64,000 bases of DNA from Ctena decussata (GCA_963989385.1 OZ022503.1:66686123-66750122), one strand, 5' to 3'; shown: positions 54,419 to 63,906, counted from the first letter of the stretch. Translations and numbers: made by a program. Notes: generated by a model from the letters alone, not told the origin.

Positions 54419-54664
54419 CTCCATAGAAGTCCTGTTCCCGAACCGACAAATTCTTGAAGTGAATCGGTAACACAATTCCAGCATGCCAAATGTCGCTAGC
54501 AGCAAGATTCGTGAGAAAAATCTCAACAGAAGTACGAAATTTGCCAACTTTTCCTATCACCACGATCACTAAAACATTTAGGATCACTGCGACTGCGCAG
54601 ACAAACAGCATACTGGCTATGTATGCAGGATGGTCCCCGGCTCCATCGGCTAAAGACATTGTGT
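54419..54664 (-). CDS. Class A GPCR, exon 1 (TM1-TM2)
   Basis: First coding exon of a rhodopsin-family receptor, a plasma-membrane seven-helix protein that couples an extracellular ligand to G proteins. The exon follows a good acceptor (TATTTTTCAG at about 54665) and the ATG lies 5 bases inside, at 54659, so a 5' UTR intron is implied. It encodes residues 1-80 plus the first base of Gly81, then a consensus donor, GAG|GTAAGTAC, at 54418. The N terminus is only about 11 residues. TM1 spans about 12-36 with N28 (1.50), and TM2 about 47-68 with N51-L-A-A-x-D56 (D2.50) and P65. N70-L-S is a possible glycosylation site in the first outer loop. Phase 1 matches exon 2 at 38481. Foldback elements stand 27 bases upstream (family A) and about 10 bases downstream (family D). 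Join inferred from splice sites and family fit; no transcript seen. Confidence 0.85.
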
Positions 54665-54690
54665 CTGAAAAATAAAAGTTAAGATATAAT

Positions 54691-54990
54691 AAGCCGCGAT
54701 GCGAGAAAACCAACGATGTGGCTGTGCGCCCAGCGCAGACTCAGATCAGCCTGGGCATCCGCCCAGTCTGATCAGACTCTTTGCTGTCCGAATGGAGGTA
54801 GCTTAGACCTCGGCCTGGGCATCCGCCCAGTCTGATCAAACTCTTCACAAAGCGCTTAAAGGGTAGCTATGGGTCTAAGCTACCTCCATTCGGACAGCAA
54901 AGACTCTGATCAGAATGGGCGGATGCCCAGGCTGATCTGAGTCTGCGCTGGCCACACAACCGCATTGTTGGTTTTCTCGTGTCGCGGCGA
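54691..54990. repeat. Family A foldback MITE, copy A13 (300 bp, internal duplication)
   Basis: Termini AAGCCGCGATGCGAG / CTCGTGTCGCGGCGA. The CTGGGCATCCGCCCAGTCTGATCA block occurs twice in the left arm, so the central part is about 65 bp longer than standard. It ends 27 bp upstream of the acceptor of GPCR exon 1, inside the polypyrimidine/branch-site region. Confidence 0.92.
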
Positions 54991-55344
54991 ATTAATGAAG
55001 CTACTCAGGAATGCTACAGTCACAAGCAGAAACCACCCAAGATCCCGAAAGAAGAAAGTAGAACCACAATTTCACAGCAACAGTTAGACGCTAAATGTTT
55101 GTCTACATAGTTGGAAGCATTAACGGAGTTTTGATTTCATTTCTGAAACCTGAGTTCACCGTCAGGAGAAAAGATAAATCAGCTGATCCCTTGTCACCGG
55201 ATATCAGAGCTGACAATTAGGTCATTACGATACATTACTTCCTTTTAAGATCTTAAGGCATTTATTCTGTACCAAGTTGAGCACGCAATATATAGGTAAT
55301 TATATAATGGCACTGTTAACCCATTGCATTCTGGGTATTTTTGT

Positions 55345-55515
55345 CGTCTGCTGAAATTGTCGTCTGCATTAAAAATCAAGAATATTTTGACAATAGTGGT
55401 CTAACTAACTCTTGTAGAAATGATGTCTAGACAGCAAACATTTTGGATCTCAGATCAGGCCCCACGTTCGTTGGGCCTGATCTGGATCTAAACTGTTTGC
55501 CCAGATACCCCTAAA
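55345..55515 (+). repeat. Family D-like hairpin, copy D6
   Basis: TGTCGTCTGC at the left, then GATCTCAGATCAGGCCC / GGGCCTGATCTGGATC hairpin and AAACTGTTTGCCCAG. A diverged relative with a different stem. Confidence 0.65.
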
Positions 55516-55618
55516 GGGGTATCCCGAATGGAATGGGTTATGTCATTACCTACGTGAGACCTTGGGATTTTTTGGTACATGTAACAGCAGTTTTAGTGGA
55601 TTTTCGCATAACATGATT

Positions 55619-56210
55619 AAAGCCTCGTTCACACGACCAAAGTTTCTTTGTCACAGAAACTTTAACAAAGAAAGTTGGCCAAATATTCTGCGTTCACCCG
55701 GCGAAAATTATTTGTTAAAGAAAAATGTGGCATAGAATCTTTGTCAAAAGGAAATATTTGTTTATGTGTTCACACGATCAAACATTATTCGTCAAAGTTA
55801 CCTGCACAAGTAAACTTTGCCCTTGTGAACGTTGTTGTTCTTCGAGTTTGTCGTATCGGATGTTGGTCCCAGGGTCAACAGCCATGAGAGCATCATATCC
55901 ACCCTGGGGCATCCGGACCCCGTGTGAACGGCCAACCAAGCCACATTTTCTTTGTAAATATATTTTGTTAAAAATCAAATGAACTTGATCATGGAAAAAG
56001 TTTTCTGTGTTCATCTCCATAGCTAGTTTCTTTGTTACACGTTCTAATGCAAATTTGTTTGTTCACACGGACATTTTTTTTTTTGTCAAATAAACTTTAC
56101 CATATAGATTTGGCAATGAAAATGTGGCATATTTTTCATTCACACGAGCAAATTTTTCTACGACAAACCTACTTTGCCACAGAAACTTTGCCCGTGTGAA
56201 CGAAGCTTAA
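55619..56210. repeat. Family H element, copy H2
   Basis: AAGCCTCGTTCACACGACCA ... CCCGTGTGAACGAAGCTTAA, about 40-bp inverted ends, same internal motif series as H1, including GTGGCATAGAATCTTTGTC. Slightly longer than H1. Confidence 0.82.
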
Positions 56211-56216
56211 ATATAT

Positions 56217-56453
56217 GAGCCGCGACACAACAAAACCAACAATGTGGTTGTGCGCCCAGCGCAGACTCAGATCAGCCTGGGCCTCCGCCCAGTCTGATCA
56301 GAGTCTTCGCTGTCCGCATGAAGGTAGCTCAGACCCTTAGCTACCCTTTGAACATTTAACGAAGAGTCTGGTCAAATTGAGCGGATGCCCATGCTGAACT
56401 GAGTCTGCGCGGGGCGCACAACCACAAATGTTGGTTTTGTCGTGTCGCGGCTC
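56217..56453. repeat. Family A foldback MITE, copy A14
   Basis: Termini GAGCCGCGACACAAC / GTCGTGTCGCGGCTC. It stands directly between an H element (ending 56210) and a B foldback (beginning 56460). Confidence 0.92.
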
Positions 56454-56459
56454 ACTTCT

Positions 56460-56682
56460 GGGGCCGTATTCATAAAGCCACTTAAGTCGTTGCTATGCGG
56501 TTGCTAAGGTTAAATATCTATAAAGGAGATTCCCTACAACTATGAAATTTGGTCTGGAGGAACAGTCTTTGTAAGACTGTTCCTCCAGACCAAATTTCAT
56601 AGTTTAAGGGAATCTCCTTCAAAGAAATTTAGCCTTAGCAACAGCATAGCAACCACTTAAGTCGTTTTATGAATACGGCCCA
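56460..56682. repeat. Family B foldback, copy B4
   Basis: Ends GGGGCCGTATTCATAAA / TTTATGAATACGGCCC; centre CAGTCTTTGTAAGACTG. Directly follows family A copy A14. Confidence 0.92.
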
Positions 56683-57083
56683 TGGTCTTTTAATCTGTAC
56701 GAGAAGGGTGGACTCTCATTCTCACAAGCAATTAGCAGGGGCGTAACTAGGGGCAAATTCATGATACGCACAACCATGTTTTATGCTCGACTTCTTGAAA
56801 GGAAGTCTAGTATTTCAGCCACTTTGGTAATTGGTATTGAAATCATGTCTTATTTATAAAATTTCAGCATGCAAATATGCAGGTGCGTTTTGAAATTTTG
56901 TCAATTTTGACAAAATTTCTATACGCACTTGCGTATTTGCCGTATACGTAGCTAGGCCCTTGATTAGCACCCTCTTTCCCAGTGCCGTATATCAAAGGAT
57001 TCTCTTGTCTGAGTAACTATGAGTGTCCCTTAACTCTACCTCCACCTGTATGAAATACAGAACATCTCCTTAGGACCCCTGCT

Positions 57084-57133
57084 CAAGCCCGGATCCAGAC
57101 CACCACGCAATAGTGTGGCCCTGAGGCGCCGAA

Positions 57134-57178
<45 letters not shown>

Positions 57179-57451
57179 TGTGTGTGTGGGGGGGCTTGAA
57201 AATGTATGACATATTTAGGGAGATTAATTTGATGAAACTTTTTTATAATGTCTTTTTTCCCTTGAAATATATGTTGTAATATTCATTATCTCTCTACTGA
57301 GCTATCACAACATATGTTTTTCTCATTTGATAATTATCTCTAACTGCCACCAAATACACTTTATTATCTGGAGGCCTACACATTATACATAATAACGAGG
57401 CCCAGATGGTGGGACTGCAGCCCTAAAGCCCACCCCCTGAATCCGGGGCTG
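57084..57451. repeat. Family G element, copy G3, carrying a GT microsatellite
   Basis: CAAGCCCGGATCCAGACCAC at the left, CTGAATCCGGGGCTG at the right; ATCACAACATATG internally. A GT array (57135-57188) interrupts the left third. Confidence 0.8.
57135..57188 (+). repeat. (GT)n microsatellite in G3
   Basis: GT array with one TATG interruption, then a G-tract. Confidence 0.97.
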
Positions 57452-57674
57452 CATGAAGATTCCTGTACATTCAAGTAAACGGTCGTTAGGGTGTTAAGTA
57501 AACCAAAATCTGTCTTTAAGACAACAAATAAGCAAGAGTATTATATTTTGGTAGGAAAGATATATCAAAATATAAATACATGTACCCTTGTTTATTGGTT
57601 GCCTTAATCCTGTTACGCACTGTCGTGTTACCAAAGAAATCCTAAGGCCTCGCGTTAGTAATGGCATAACACAC

Positions 57675-58661
57675 AATCTATGATTTACCGTTGACCGTGA
57701 AACATTGCGAATCCGACTTTTACGCTGATGATGCTACTGTCCATACCTATGGCAAGGACCTGCAGACTATAGAGAATAGACTTCAGTCCCATTTCGATGA
57801 TACAAAACAATGGGCCAACGATCACAAAATGCAAATTAATTTTAGCAAAACAACTTGCATGACTGTAAAAGACACGAATAGGCGAATTTCATCAAACAGA
57901 AATCAAAGCTGACGATACATTTATAAATAAAACTTCTTGGGATATATACTGTATATATTGATAAGAACTTAGCATGATCGACACACGCAGATCATCTATG
58001 TTCACTTATCTCATCTAAAATTTCACTTTTGCGACAATTATCTGAATGCGTTCTGACTGATACGCGAAAGGTGTTATATCAAGGATATATACTTTCATTC
58101 CTAGACTATGGATCCATAGCATGGGGCTCCACCAGTAGCGCGAACATTTAGCGGCTTCTAAAATTACAGAAGCGAGCAGCTAGAGTTATTTTAATAGCAG
58201 ACTTTAACACACCATCCGCTCTTATGTTACAGGAACTTGGTTGGCTTTCCGTGGGAAACAGAATAAACTACAATAAAGCAATACTGACATACAAAGCGTT
58301 AAACAACATGACGCCAGAATATATCACAAATCTTTTAAAACCGATGTCCCAAGCCCATTCGTTAAGTAAGTAAGTACATGTAAGTAAATAAGTAAGTAAG
58401 TAAAGTAAGTAATGACTTTAAAAATCTGTCCTGATCTTCAATCTGTTAAATCCTGATCTTCAATCTGTTAAATCTGCGGTGCGCTGCTAATGGTACTTTA
58501 TATATCCCAAAAGCTAGGACGATACTTTATACATATGAGAGCATTTTCATGCTCCGTACAACGATTTCGGAATTCTCTCCCCCATGAGGTTAGAAATTCT
58601 GAGTCAGTTACTCCATTCAAGAACAGTGTTAAGGCATTTCTTTATGGTCAACAAATGAATT
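57675..58661 (+). pseudogene. Non-LTR retrotransposon reverse transcriptase, 3' half, decayed (LINE 1)
   Basis: From about 57678 the plus strand reads D-L-P-L-T-V then F-Y-A-D-D-A, the reverse-transcriptase active-site motif, and continues to 57912. Further blocks in other frames are typical of the C-terminal part of CR1/Jockey-like LINE proteins: L-D-Y-G-S-I-A-W-G at about 58105, K-L-Q-K-R-A-A-R-V-I at about 58165, L-G-W-L-S-V at about 58235, Y-K-A-L-N-N-M-T-P-E-Y-I at about 58295, and R-F-R-N-S-L-P-H-E-V ending in TAA at 58661. Frameshifts, a stop after A-N-I, and an AAGT microsatellite (58362-58413) break it. It is a 5'-truncated dead copy; the clade assignment is tentative. Confidence 0.85.
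58362..58413 (+). repeat. (AAGT)n microsatellite in LINE 1
   Basis: About ten AAGT units with interruptions, within the LINE reading frame. Confidence 0.95.
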
Positions 58662-58682
58662 AATATACCAATTTCAACACCA

Positions 58683-58949
58683 TTGTTAATTTACATTAAC
58701 GAGATTGTAGAAAAACTAAATTGCAATGTGAAACTATTTGCAGACGATACTAGTTTGTATGTAATTGTTGAAACCCCAAACACTGCTGCAAATACTTTAA
58801 ACTTCCATCTTTCGAATATTCACATATGGGCAAAGCAATGGCTTGTAGATCTAAATCCGCTGAAAACTGAATCAATGATATATCCAAGAAAACGCTTACG
58901 ACCCAGTCACCCACCTCTTGTATGGGACTTCAAATTTCAAAACAGATAA
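58683..58949 (+). pseudogene. Second, unrelated reverse-transcriptase fragment (LINE 2)
   Basis: An open stretch of 88 residues beginning Y-I-N-E-I-V and carrying K-L-F-A-D-D-T-S-L-Y, the RT active-site box, then W-A-K-Q-W-L-V-D-L-N-P-L-K-T-E, the usual 'W...N..Kt' block after it. It differs from the neighbouring LINE 1 in sequence and has no upstream or downstream domain. It begins only about 20 bp after the end of LINE 1 and ends immediately before the broken mariner, so this is a junction of three elements. Confidence 0.8.
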
Positions 58950-58956
58950 TAATTAC

Positions 58957-59417
58957 TTGGGGCCAGGTCTGGACTGTATGGCGGGTGATTTAACTTGCAC
59001 TCACGAATAGCCGCTTGTGCAACTCTGGACTCCACCCTTTGCTGACGATCTTGCATGTTCAGGTTTCTGGGTTTCCACCTGGCAGATATTTTTGACATGC
59101 CTAAATGTTCATGGATTATAGTGTAAACACTTTCATTAGAAATACCACATTCTGAAGCAAGTTCGGCAACTTTGATTCAGTGATCATTTAGCACAAGTCT
59201 CTCAACACGGTCGATCATCTCCCGGCTGATGACATCAGCAGGGCGACCTGGCCTTAGGTCATCTTCTAAGGAGTCTGGCCCACGTTTAAATTCTGTTGAC
59301 CACTTTGCCACTGTGGAATACTTTCAGCCATGCGCCGATGGATTTCTTTGGCGTTTGCAACCTCCTTAGTGAGCAACTTTATGACTGCTCTGAACTCAAT
59401 ATTCTGACTTTCCATTT
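58957..59417 (-). pseudogene. Mariner-family transposase, internally deleted and broken
   Basis: The minus strand begins ATG at about 59415 and reads a mariner-like N terminus: an E-S-Q-N-I-E-F-R-A-V-I-K start, A-K-E-I-H-R-R-M, then after one frameshift K-W-S-T-E-F-K-R-G, L-R-P-G-R-P-A-D-V and a second helix-turn-helix (V-A-E-L-A-S-E-C-G-I-S), E-H-L-G-M-S-K-I-S-A-R-W-K-P. One in-frame TGA follows N-D-H. The reading then jumps directly to H-P-P-Y-S-P-D-L-A-P, which in intact mariners lies near the C terminus around the third catalytic aspartate, so most of the DDD catalytic core is missing. The element cannot make active transposase. Family identification is from the conserved N-terminal and PYSPDLAP motifs. 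Confidence 0.85.
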
Positions 59418-59545
59418 TTGCCTATGGGTATAGGTTTTCAAACAAAAAGTAAGAGCAAAAAAATGTACGTGTTGACTGAACAGCTGTTATCATTCAACTG
59501 ACAAAGGTTTACACTGCACAAAAATGAAAAAAAGAAATATTTAAT

Positions 59546-59574
59546 TGTATAGAAAAATACCGAGTTCTACGAAC
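59546..59574 (-). repeat. Probable 5' terminal repeat of the mariner element
   Basis: Read on the minus strand this begins TACGAGGGCAGTTCGTAGAA, the kind of TA plus CGAGGG..GTTC terminus seen on many mariner elements, located about 130 bp upstream of the transposase ATG. The matching 3' end was not found; the element is truncated near 58956. Confidence 0.55.
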
Positions 59575-59587
59575 TGCCCTCGTATAA

Positions 59588-59642
59588 AGGAAACAATGTC
59601 AGTGTCCGAATTTAACTGCTGTCCAAATTTGCTTGAGCCTAA
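59588..59642. repeat. Family C, terminal fragment
   Basis: GGAAACAATGTCAGTGTCCG to TTGCTTGAGCCTA corresponds to one terminal arm only. Confidence 0.6.
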
Positions 59643-59950
59643 ACGCCATTTTTGAATGTTCAGGTGTATGAAAGCCACAACTAAACCTCAGACCGTTTCA
59701 TGACATTTAACAATAATAATATGGTTGATTAAATCAATATATCACTCTTTTTTGATTACAAAGGCAAGCAGCTAACAAGCACTTAAAGAAGCAGGTGCGA
59801 TATTGTTATTCTGCCATTTTGGGATCTTATCGGAAGAAAAGTCTTTTCTAAATATAGTGGTGGACTCATGTCTTAAACACATACGCAAGGTTTTCTAATT
59901 ATCTTCATAGAAATTATGTATACATCTTGTATCTAATGCAAACAGAATTT

Positions 59951-60186
59951 GAGCCGCGACACGACAAAACCAACAATGTGGTTGTGCGTCCAGCGCAGAC
60001 TCAGATCAGCCTGGGCATCCGCCCAGTCTGATCAGAGTCTTCGCTGTCCGCATGAAGGTAGCTTAGACCCGTAGCTACCCTTTAAGCGCTTGGCGAAGAG
60101 TCTTAGTGGACTAGGCGGAAGCCCAGGCTGATCTGAGTCTGTGCTGGGCGGACAACCACATTGTTGGTTTTCTCGTGTCGGGGCTC
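59951..60186. repeat. Family A foldback MITE, copy A15
   Basis: Termini GAGCCGCGACACGAC / CTCGTGTCGGGGCTC; flanks AATTT and AAATT extend the palindrome. Confidence 0.93.
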
Positions 60187-60299
60187 AAATTTTCTTTATA
60201 CCTGCAGCCAGAGAGCTATTATCCAGTCCGGTTTTATTGTTTCACTATTTTACTTCTTATTGCTTTGTGTTTTTATTTCGTCTAGATCTCTTTTTAATT

Positions 60300-60565
60300 T
60301 GCAGCTGAGCGATGATAACGTGGTTAAAAATACAACGATTAGCACCTACAATACAACAGTGAATGACACAGCCAGTGAGATACTTGGGAAAGAATGTCAC
60401 AGGAAAAGCCCTGGATATCCGAAGATGTTCTTGACATTTGTGATGAGAAGACGGATTTGATGAAGAGGCAGTATGAAGCAGGGGAAAGGAGCACAGGGAA
60501 GCTAACAAGAGGATTCAGAAGGAGTATTTGGAGAGTCGTGCCCACAGATCAAGTGAAGATCAATA
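60300..60565 (+). pseudogene. RTE-like LINE fragment (between endonuclease and RT domains)
   Basis: Two frames read in succession: T-V-N-D-T-A-S-E-I-L-G-K-E up to about 60400, then, after a frameshift in the run AGGAAAAGCC, K-P-W-I-S-E-D-V-L-D-I-C-D-E-K and R-I-Q-K-E-Y-L-E-S-R. The pattern K-P-W-x-x-x-x-x-L-D-L-C-D-x-R-x-x-L is characteristic of the linker after the endonuclease in RTE/BovB-type LINE proteins. Short, frame-shifted and isolated. Confidence 0.6.
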
Positions 60566-61004
60566 GTCATAACGGGAAGCATCTAAACATGAGCATGTAT
60601 GGTCAACTTCAGGTCTGGAAATCAGCTTCATCAAAACCTGCTTCCTAAAATTCGTATGAAACTTGACATGATAGTTATGAGTCGACGGACAAATACGAGG
60701 AAAAAGAATGCATGATAGAAAATGTCCTATTCATCTGCCGATATCAGTTGCTTGAAAATTTCATAAAAACCGGTAGAACACTGAAAAAGGATTTATGGAC
60801 TCACCATTTGCATCAAGGCAGAAAACAACCGGCCGTATATGATCCACATCAGATAATTTGGATATTTTCGTTAAAGCTTCACGAAAATATGTTGACGGAG
60901 GAGTTGCGGGCACCAGATTTTGTTTTGCTAAGTGATCAAGGGAGAATCTCTTGCAGAGAGTTTCAACTAATGGATAAATATGCAAATTACATCGGAACGT
61001 TTCA
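60566..61004. other. Unassigned DNA after LINE fragment
   Basis: A plus-strand open frame of 116 codons (60712-61062) shows no motif I recognise and runs into repeat S2; it may be further LINE debris. Confidence 0.35.
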
Positions 61005-61260
61005 ATGTGTTTACGTCCACAAAAGCGTCGCGTTTTCTAATGGCAAAATCGTGACGTTTTAGTGCCAAATTTGCTAATAAAATGCAATTTTAGTGTCATA
61101 TGATAAATAGAACCTTGCATCCGTGCCCTTGTATTATTGAATTTACTAAACTCGTTCGGGGAAAACCGATAAGATGCTCAGCATAGCCTCGCATTTCATC
61201 TTTTTTCCCAACTCGTTTAGTAAAATCCAATAATACATGAGCACTCATGTAAGATCCTCT
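61005..61260 (+). repeat. Repeat S, copy S2
   Basis: GTCGCGTTTTCTAATGGC..GTGACGTTTTAGTGCC..AATAAAATGCAATTTTAG, hairpin AAACTCGTTCGGGGAAAACC / CCCAACTCGTTTAG, then AATACATGAGCACTCATGTA. Confidence 0.72.
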
Positions 61261-61648
61261 ATATCCATTCCAAAAGTTGCTAGCAGTATCTGGAAAGTGT
61301 TCTAAAAATCGGTTGTAAATTGAAGCCTGACTGGCAGCCACCAGATTAAAGTCAGCGGACTGATAAAATGTATAACTTTTCGATTGGTGAAAACAATATC
61401 TTACGAAATTTATGAAAATCAATTAGAAATAGACGAAGGAGATGCAGTCACAAACTAGGTCAAAGGAGGAAGCTCTGGCACAAAAGGGTCGATCATGATC
61501 CATCCCCATTTCAGACCATGAATAGCAATGTCTCAGTAAAAGCTTTATTATAAACGGCTAAAATCTTAAAACCGAGTTATGTGCTTACGATTTATGTCAA
61601 CTCAAGGGCTAGATCCGCATCAGGAAGTGATATTAATTTCCCGAAGGT

Positions 61649-61690
<42 letters not shown>

Positions 61691-62085
61691 TACACCAAAT
61701 AATTGAAATTTAAAGCTTTAACAAAGAAAGTAATGAAATAAGGGCTTTAATTTTTACATTTGATGTTAAGCGTACCGCATCGCTTTCTTTTAATATTTCT
61801 TCTCTCCATCGTCGCTGTTATGTGACGCCCGTATCACGGCATGCTCATAATGACGTCATGGCCGTTAATACATTTTTTCATGAAATGAACGCGCCGGATT
61901 ATTTACTTTCCAAAATACTATGGTTTATGGATCCAGTTTTGATCATGTAGGCGCCAAAAAAATATACAATGATTCAAGTGACAGTTAGTTTGATACTGCA
62001 GAAGGCTGATTAGCTTAGGATAAGCCTCAGACTGATGTAGCAATATGACGTTGTGGATATCCGTGATGTAGCGCATAATGGATAA
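61261..62085. other. No recognised feature apart from (GA)n
   Basis: AT-rich DNA; the GA array is the only defined feature. Confidence 0.5.
61654..61688 (+). repeat. (GA)n microsatellite
   Basis: Uninterrupted GA array. Confidence 0.97.
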
Positions 62086-62087
62086 AC

Positions 62088-62323
62088 GAGCCGCGACACG
62101 AGAAAACCAACAATGTGGTCGTGCGCCCAGTGCAGACTCAGATCAGTCTGGGCATCCGCCCATTCTTGTCAGACTTTTTGTTAAGTGCTTAAAAGGTTGC
62201 TAAGAGTCTAAGCTACCTCCATGCGGACAGCGAAGACTCTGATCAGACTGGGCGGATGCCCAGGCTGATCTGAGTCTTCGCTGGCCGCACAACCACATTG
62301 TTGGTTTTCTCGTGTCGCGGCTC
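62088..62323. repeat. Family A foldback MITE, copy A16
   Basis: Termini GAGCCGCGACACGAG / CTCGTGTCGCGGCTC; arms near perfect. Confidence 0.93.
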
Positions 62324-62737
62324 AAATGGATATCAATCATGGTTAAAATAAATGATGGTTATCGACTTTTACTGTCCTGCTCCATTAATAGATATTCTAG
62401 TATTCAGATTAATTGTTTTTATTTTGCTTTCAATTGTTTTTGTTGTCATGCAGATATGCCAAGGATTTTTGTTAAACACTTGATGTAAGTCGGACAGTCT
62501 TTCAGCCTGTCAGCAACATGTTTGGTACGAGGGTCCTGCAAAAAGTTCTATCACTTAATATGGGATTCCGTAGTACCTTGATGGCGGGTATATTTTTAAC
62601 GCTTCTTTGCACTTATGTTTTCACTAGCTAACGATACCCGTTTATCTTGTGCAAATTGCTTTTGAAAAGCCCGAGATTATATGCAGTCATATATACCGAT
62701 CAGTGTACTATCATGTAACATTGTAATGGCGGGAATA

Positions 62738-62952
62738 AAAATTCCTTTTAAAAGGAAGGCTTGCCAAGCTAAGACAGTGCAATTTTCATGAGTTGTTATT
62801 CAAGTGAACCCAACTGTTAGTGCACTTTCTGTTGCTAACTTTTATTTAGCAAAGTATTTAATTTCTTAACTCCTAGAATGGCGGCATTATCCACATGTGT
62901 TAGGTAAAAACAAGTGTAGAATTTTTTTGAAAACCAGATTATGAAAATATTT

Positions 62953-63006
<54 letters not shown>

Positions 63007-63232
63007 AAAAAAAATGTTTTCAAACGTTTTGGCCGTTAGGCAAGTCTCAAGTAAAATTACTATATGGATCTATTTCAAGTATTTTCTATACGGCTGCTGA
63101 GTCACATTTAGTTTGAATCAAAATTTTAGGAAAGACTGTGTCAAACCCATGTCTATGGAATCTTGGCACATCTGAACTTGGCATCAAAAGAAGACAACAA
63201 ATTTATATTTACTGAAGTAAATTTTATTTTGC
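62738..63232 (-). repeat. Repeat K, copy K3 (right half only, reversed)
   Basis: CCTTTTAAAAGGAAGGCTTGCC, ATTTCTTAACTCC, then a CA array (62957-62999) and CGTTTTGGCCGTTAGGCA; matches the right half of K1 in reverse orientation. Confidence 0.85.
62957..62999 (+). repeat. (CA)n microsatellite in K3
   Basis: CA array, complementary to the GT array of K1. Confidence 0.97.
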
Positions 63233-63344
63233 GTCTCTGGAACTGCAAACTTGATTGAGGGGGGTAGTTTGGCAAGCCTTGTACAGTGTGCAGTGTACAG
63301 TGGTTAGCAGTCCTGACCCACACATTAGCGTATTCCGGAAAGCC

Positions 63345-63605
63345 TATTATCAAGAGCTTTCAAAAGCTATTGCAAATGTCTAATTTCTTTGAAAAAGCTA
63401 TGAAACACGTTTTTGGCAGGTTTTTTTAATATTAGAGGCATCACAGGCATGTCAGAAATCTCATTATTCTGATAATAAGAAAAAAAAGAAACATATTATT
63501 TCTGTTTGTATACATTTGCTCAAATGATAAGAACTAGAAACATGCAATTTTAGTGAATTTGAATGAGGGCCAAAACGGCCCTTATCTTACCAGGTCCTTT
63601 ACCAT
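63345..63605 (-). repeat. Repeat Q, copy Q2
   Basis: Reverse of Q1: TATCAAGAGCTTTCAAAAGC..GGCATGTCAGAAATC..GGGCCAAAACGGCCC..TACCAGGTCC. A short related piece lies at about 19880-19915 (GGCATGTCAGAAGTCAAGC). Confidence 0.7.
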
Positions 63606-63669
63606 TGCTGTAGTTTAACTTACAACATTGTATGATCTTCTTTCTCAATCACTGGTTAAACGAGAAATT

Positions 63670-63906
63670 AGCCACGAAACGAGAAAACAAACAAAGTGGT
63701 ATGTGCAACCAGCGATGACTCAGATCCCAGTCTGTGCATCCGCCCAGTCTGACCAGTCTTCGCTGTCCGCATGGAGGTAGCTTAGACCCTTAACTACCTT
63801 TTAAGCGCTAAGCAAAGACTCTGATCAGACTGGGCGAATGCCCAGGCTGATCTGAGTCATCGCTGGCCGCACATGCCACTTTGTTGGTTTTGTTGTGTCG
63901 TGGCTC
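63670..63906. repeat. Family A variant subfamily, copy A17
   Basis: AGCCACGAAACGAG ... TTGTTGTGTCGTGGCTC with inner GGTATGTGCAACCAGCG and CGCACATGCCACTTTG. Shares the ATGTGC variant with copy A7, so it defines a second subfamily. Confidence 0.88.

Noticed and set aside
60712..61062. 116-codon frame after the RTE-like fragment
   Set aside because: No motif, overlaps repeat S2, and is probably degraded retroelement or chance.
61096..61422. 108-codon minus-strand frame
   Set aside because: Half of it lies in repeat S2, whose sister copy S1 does not keep the frame.
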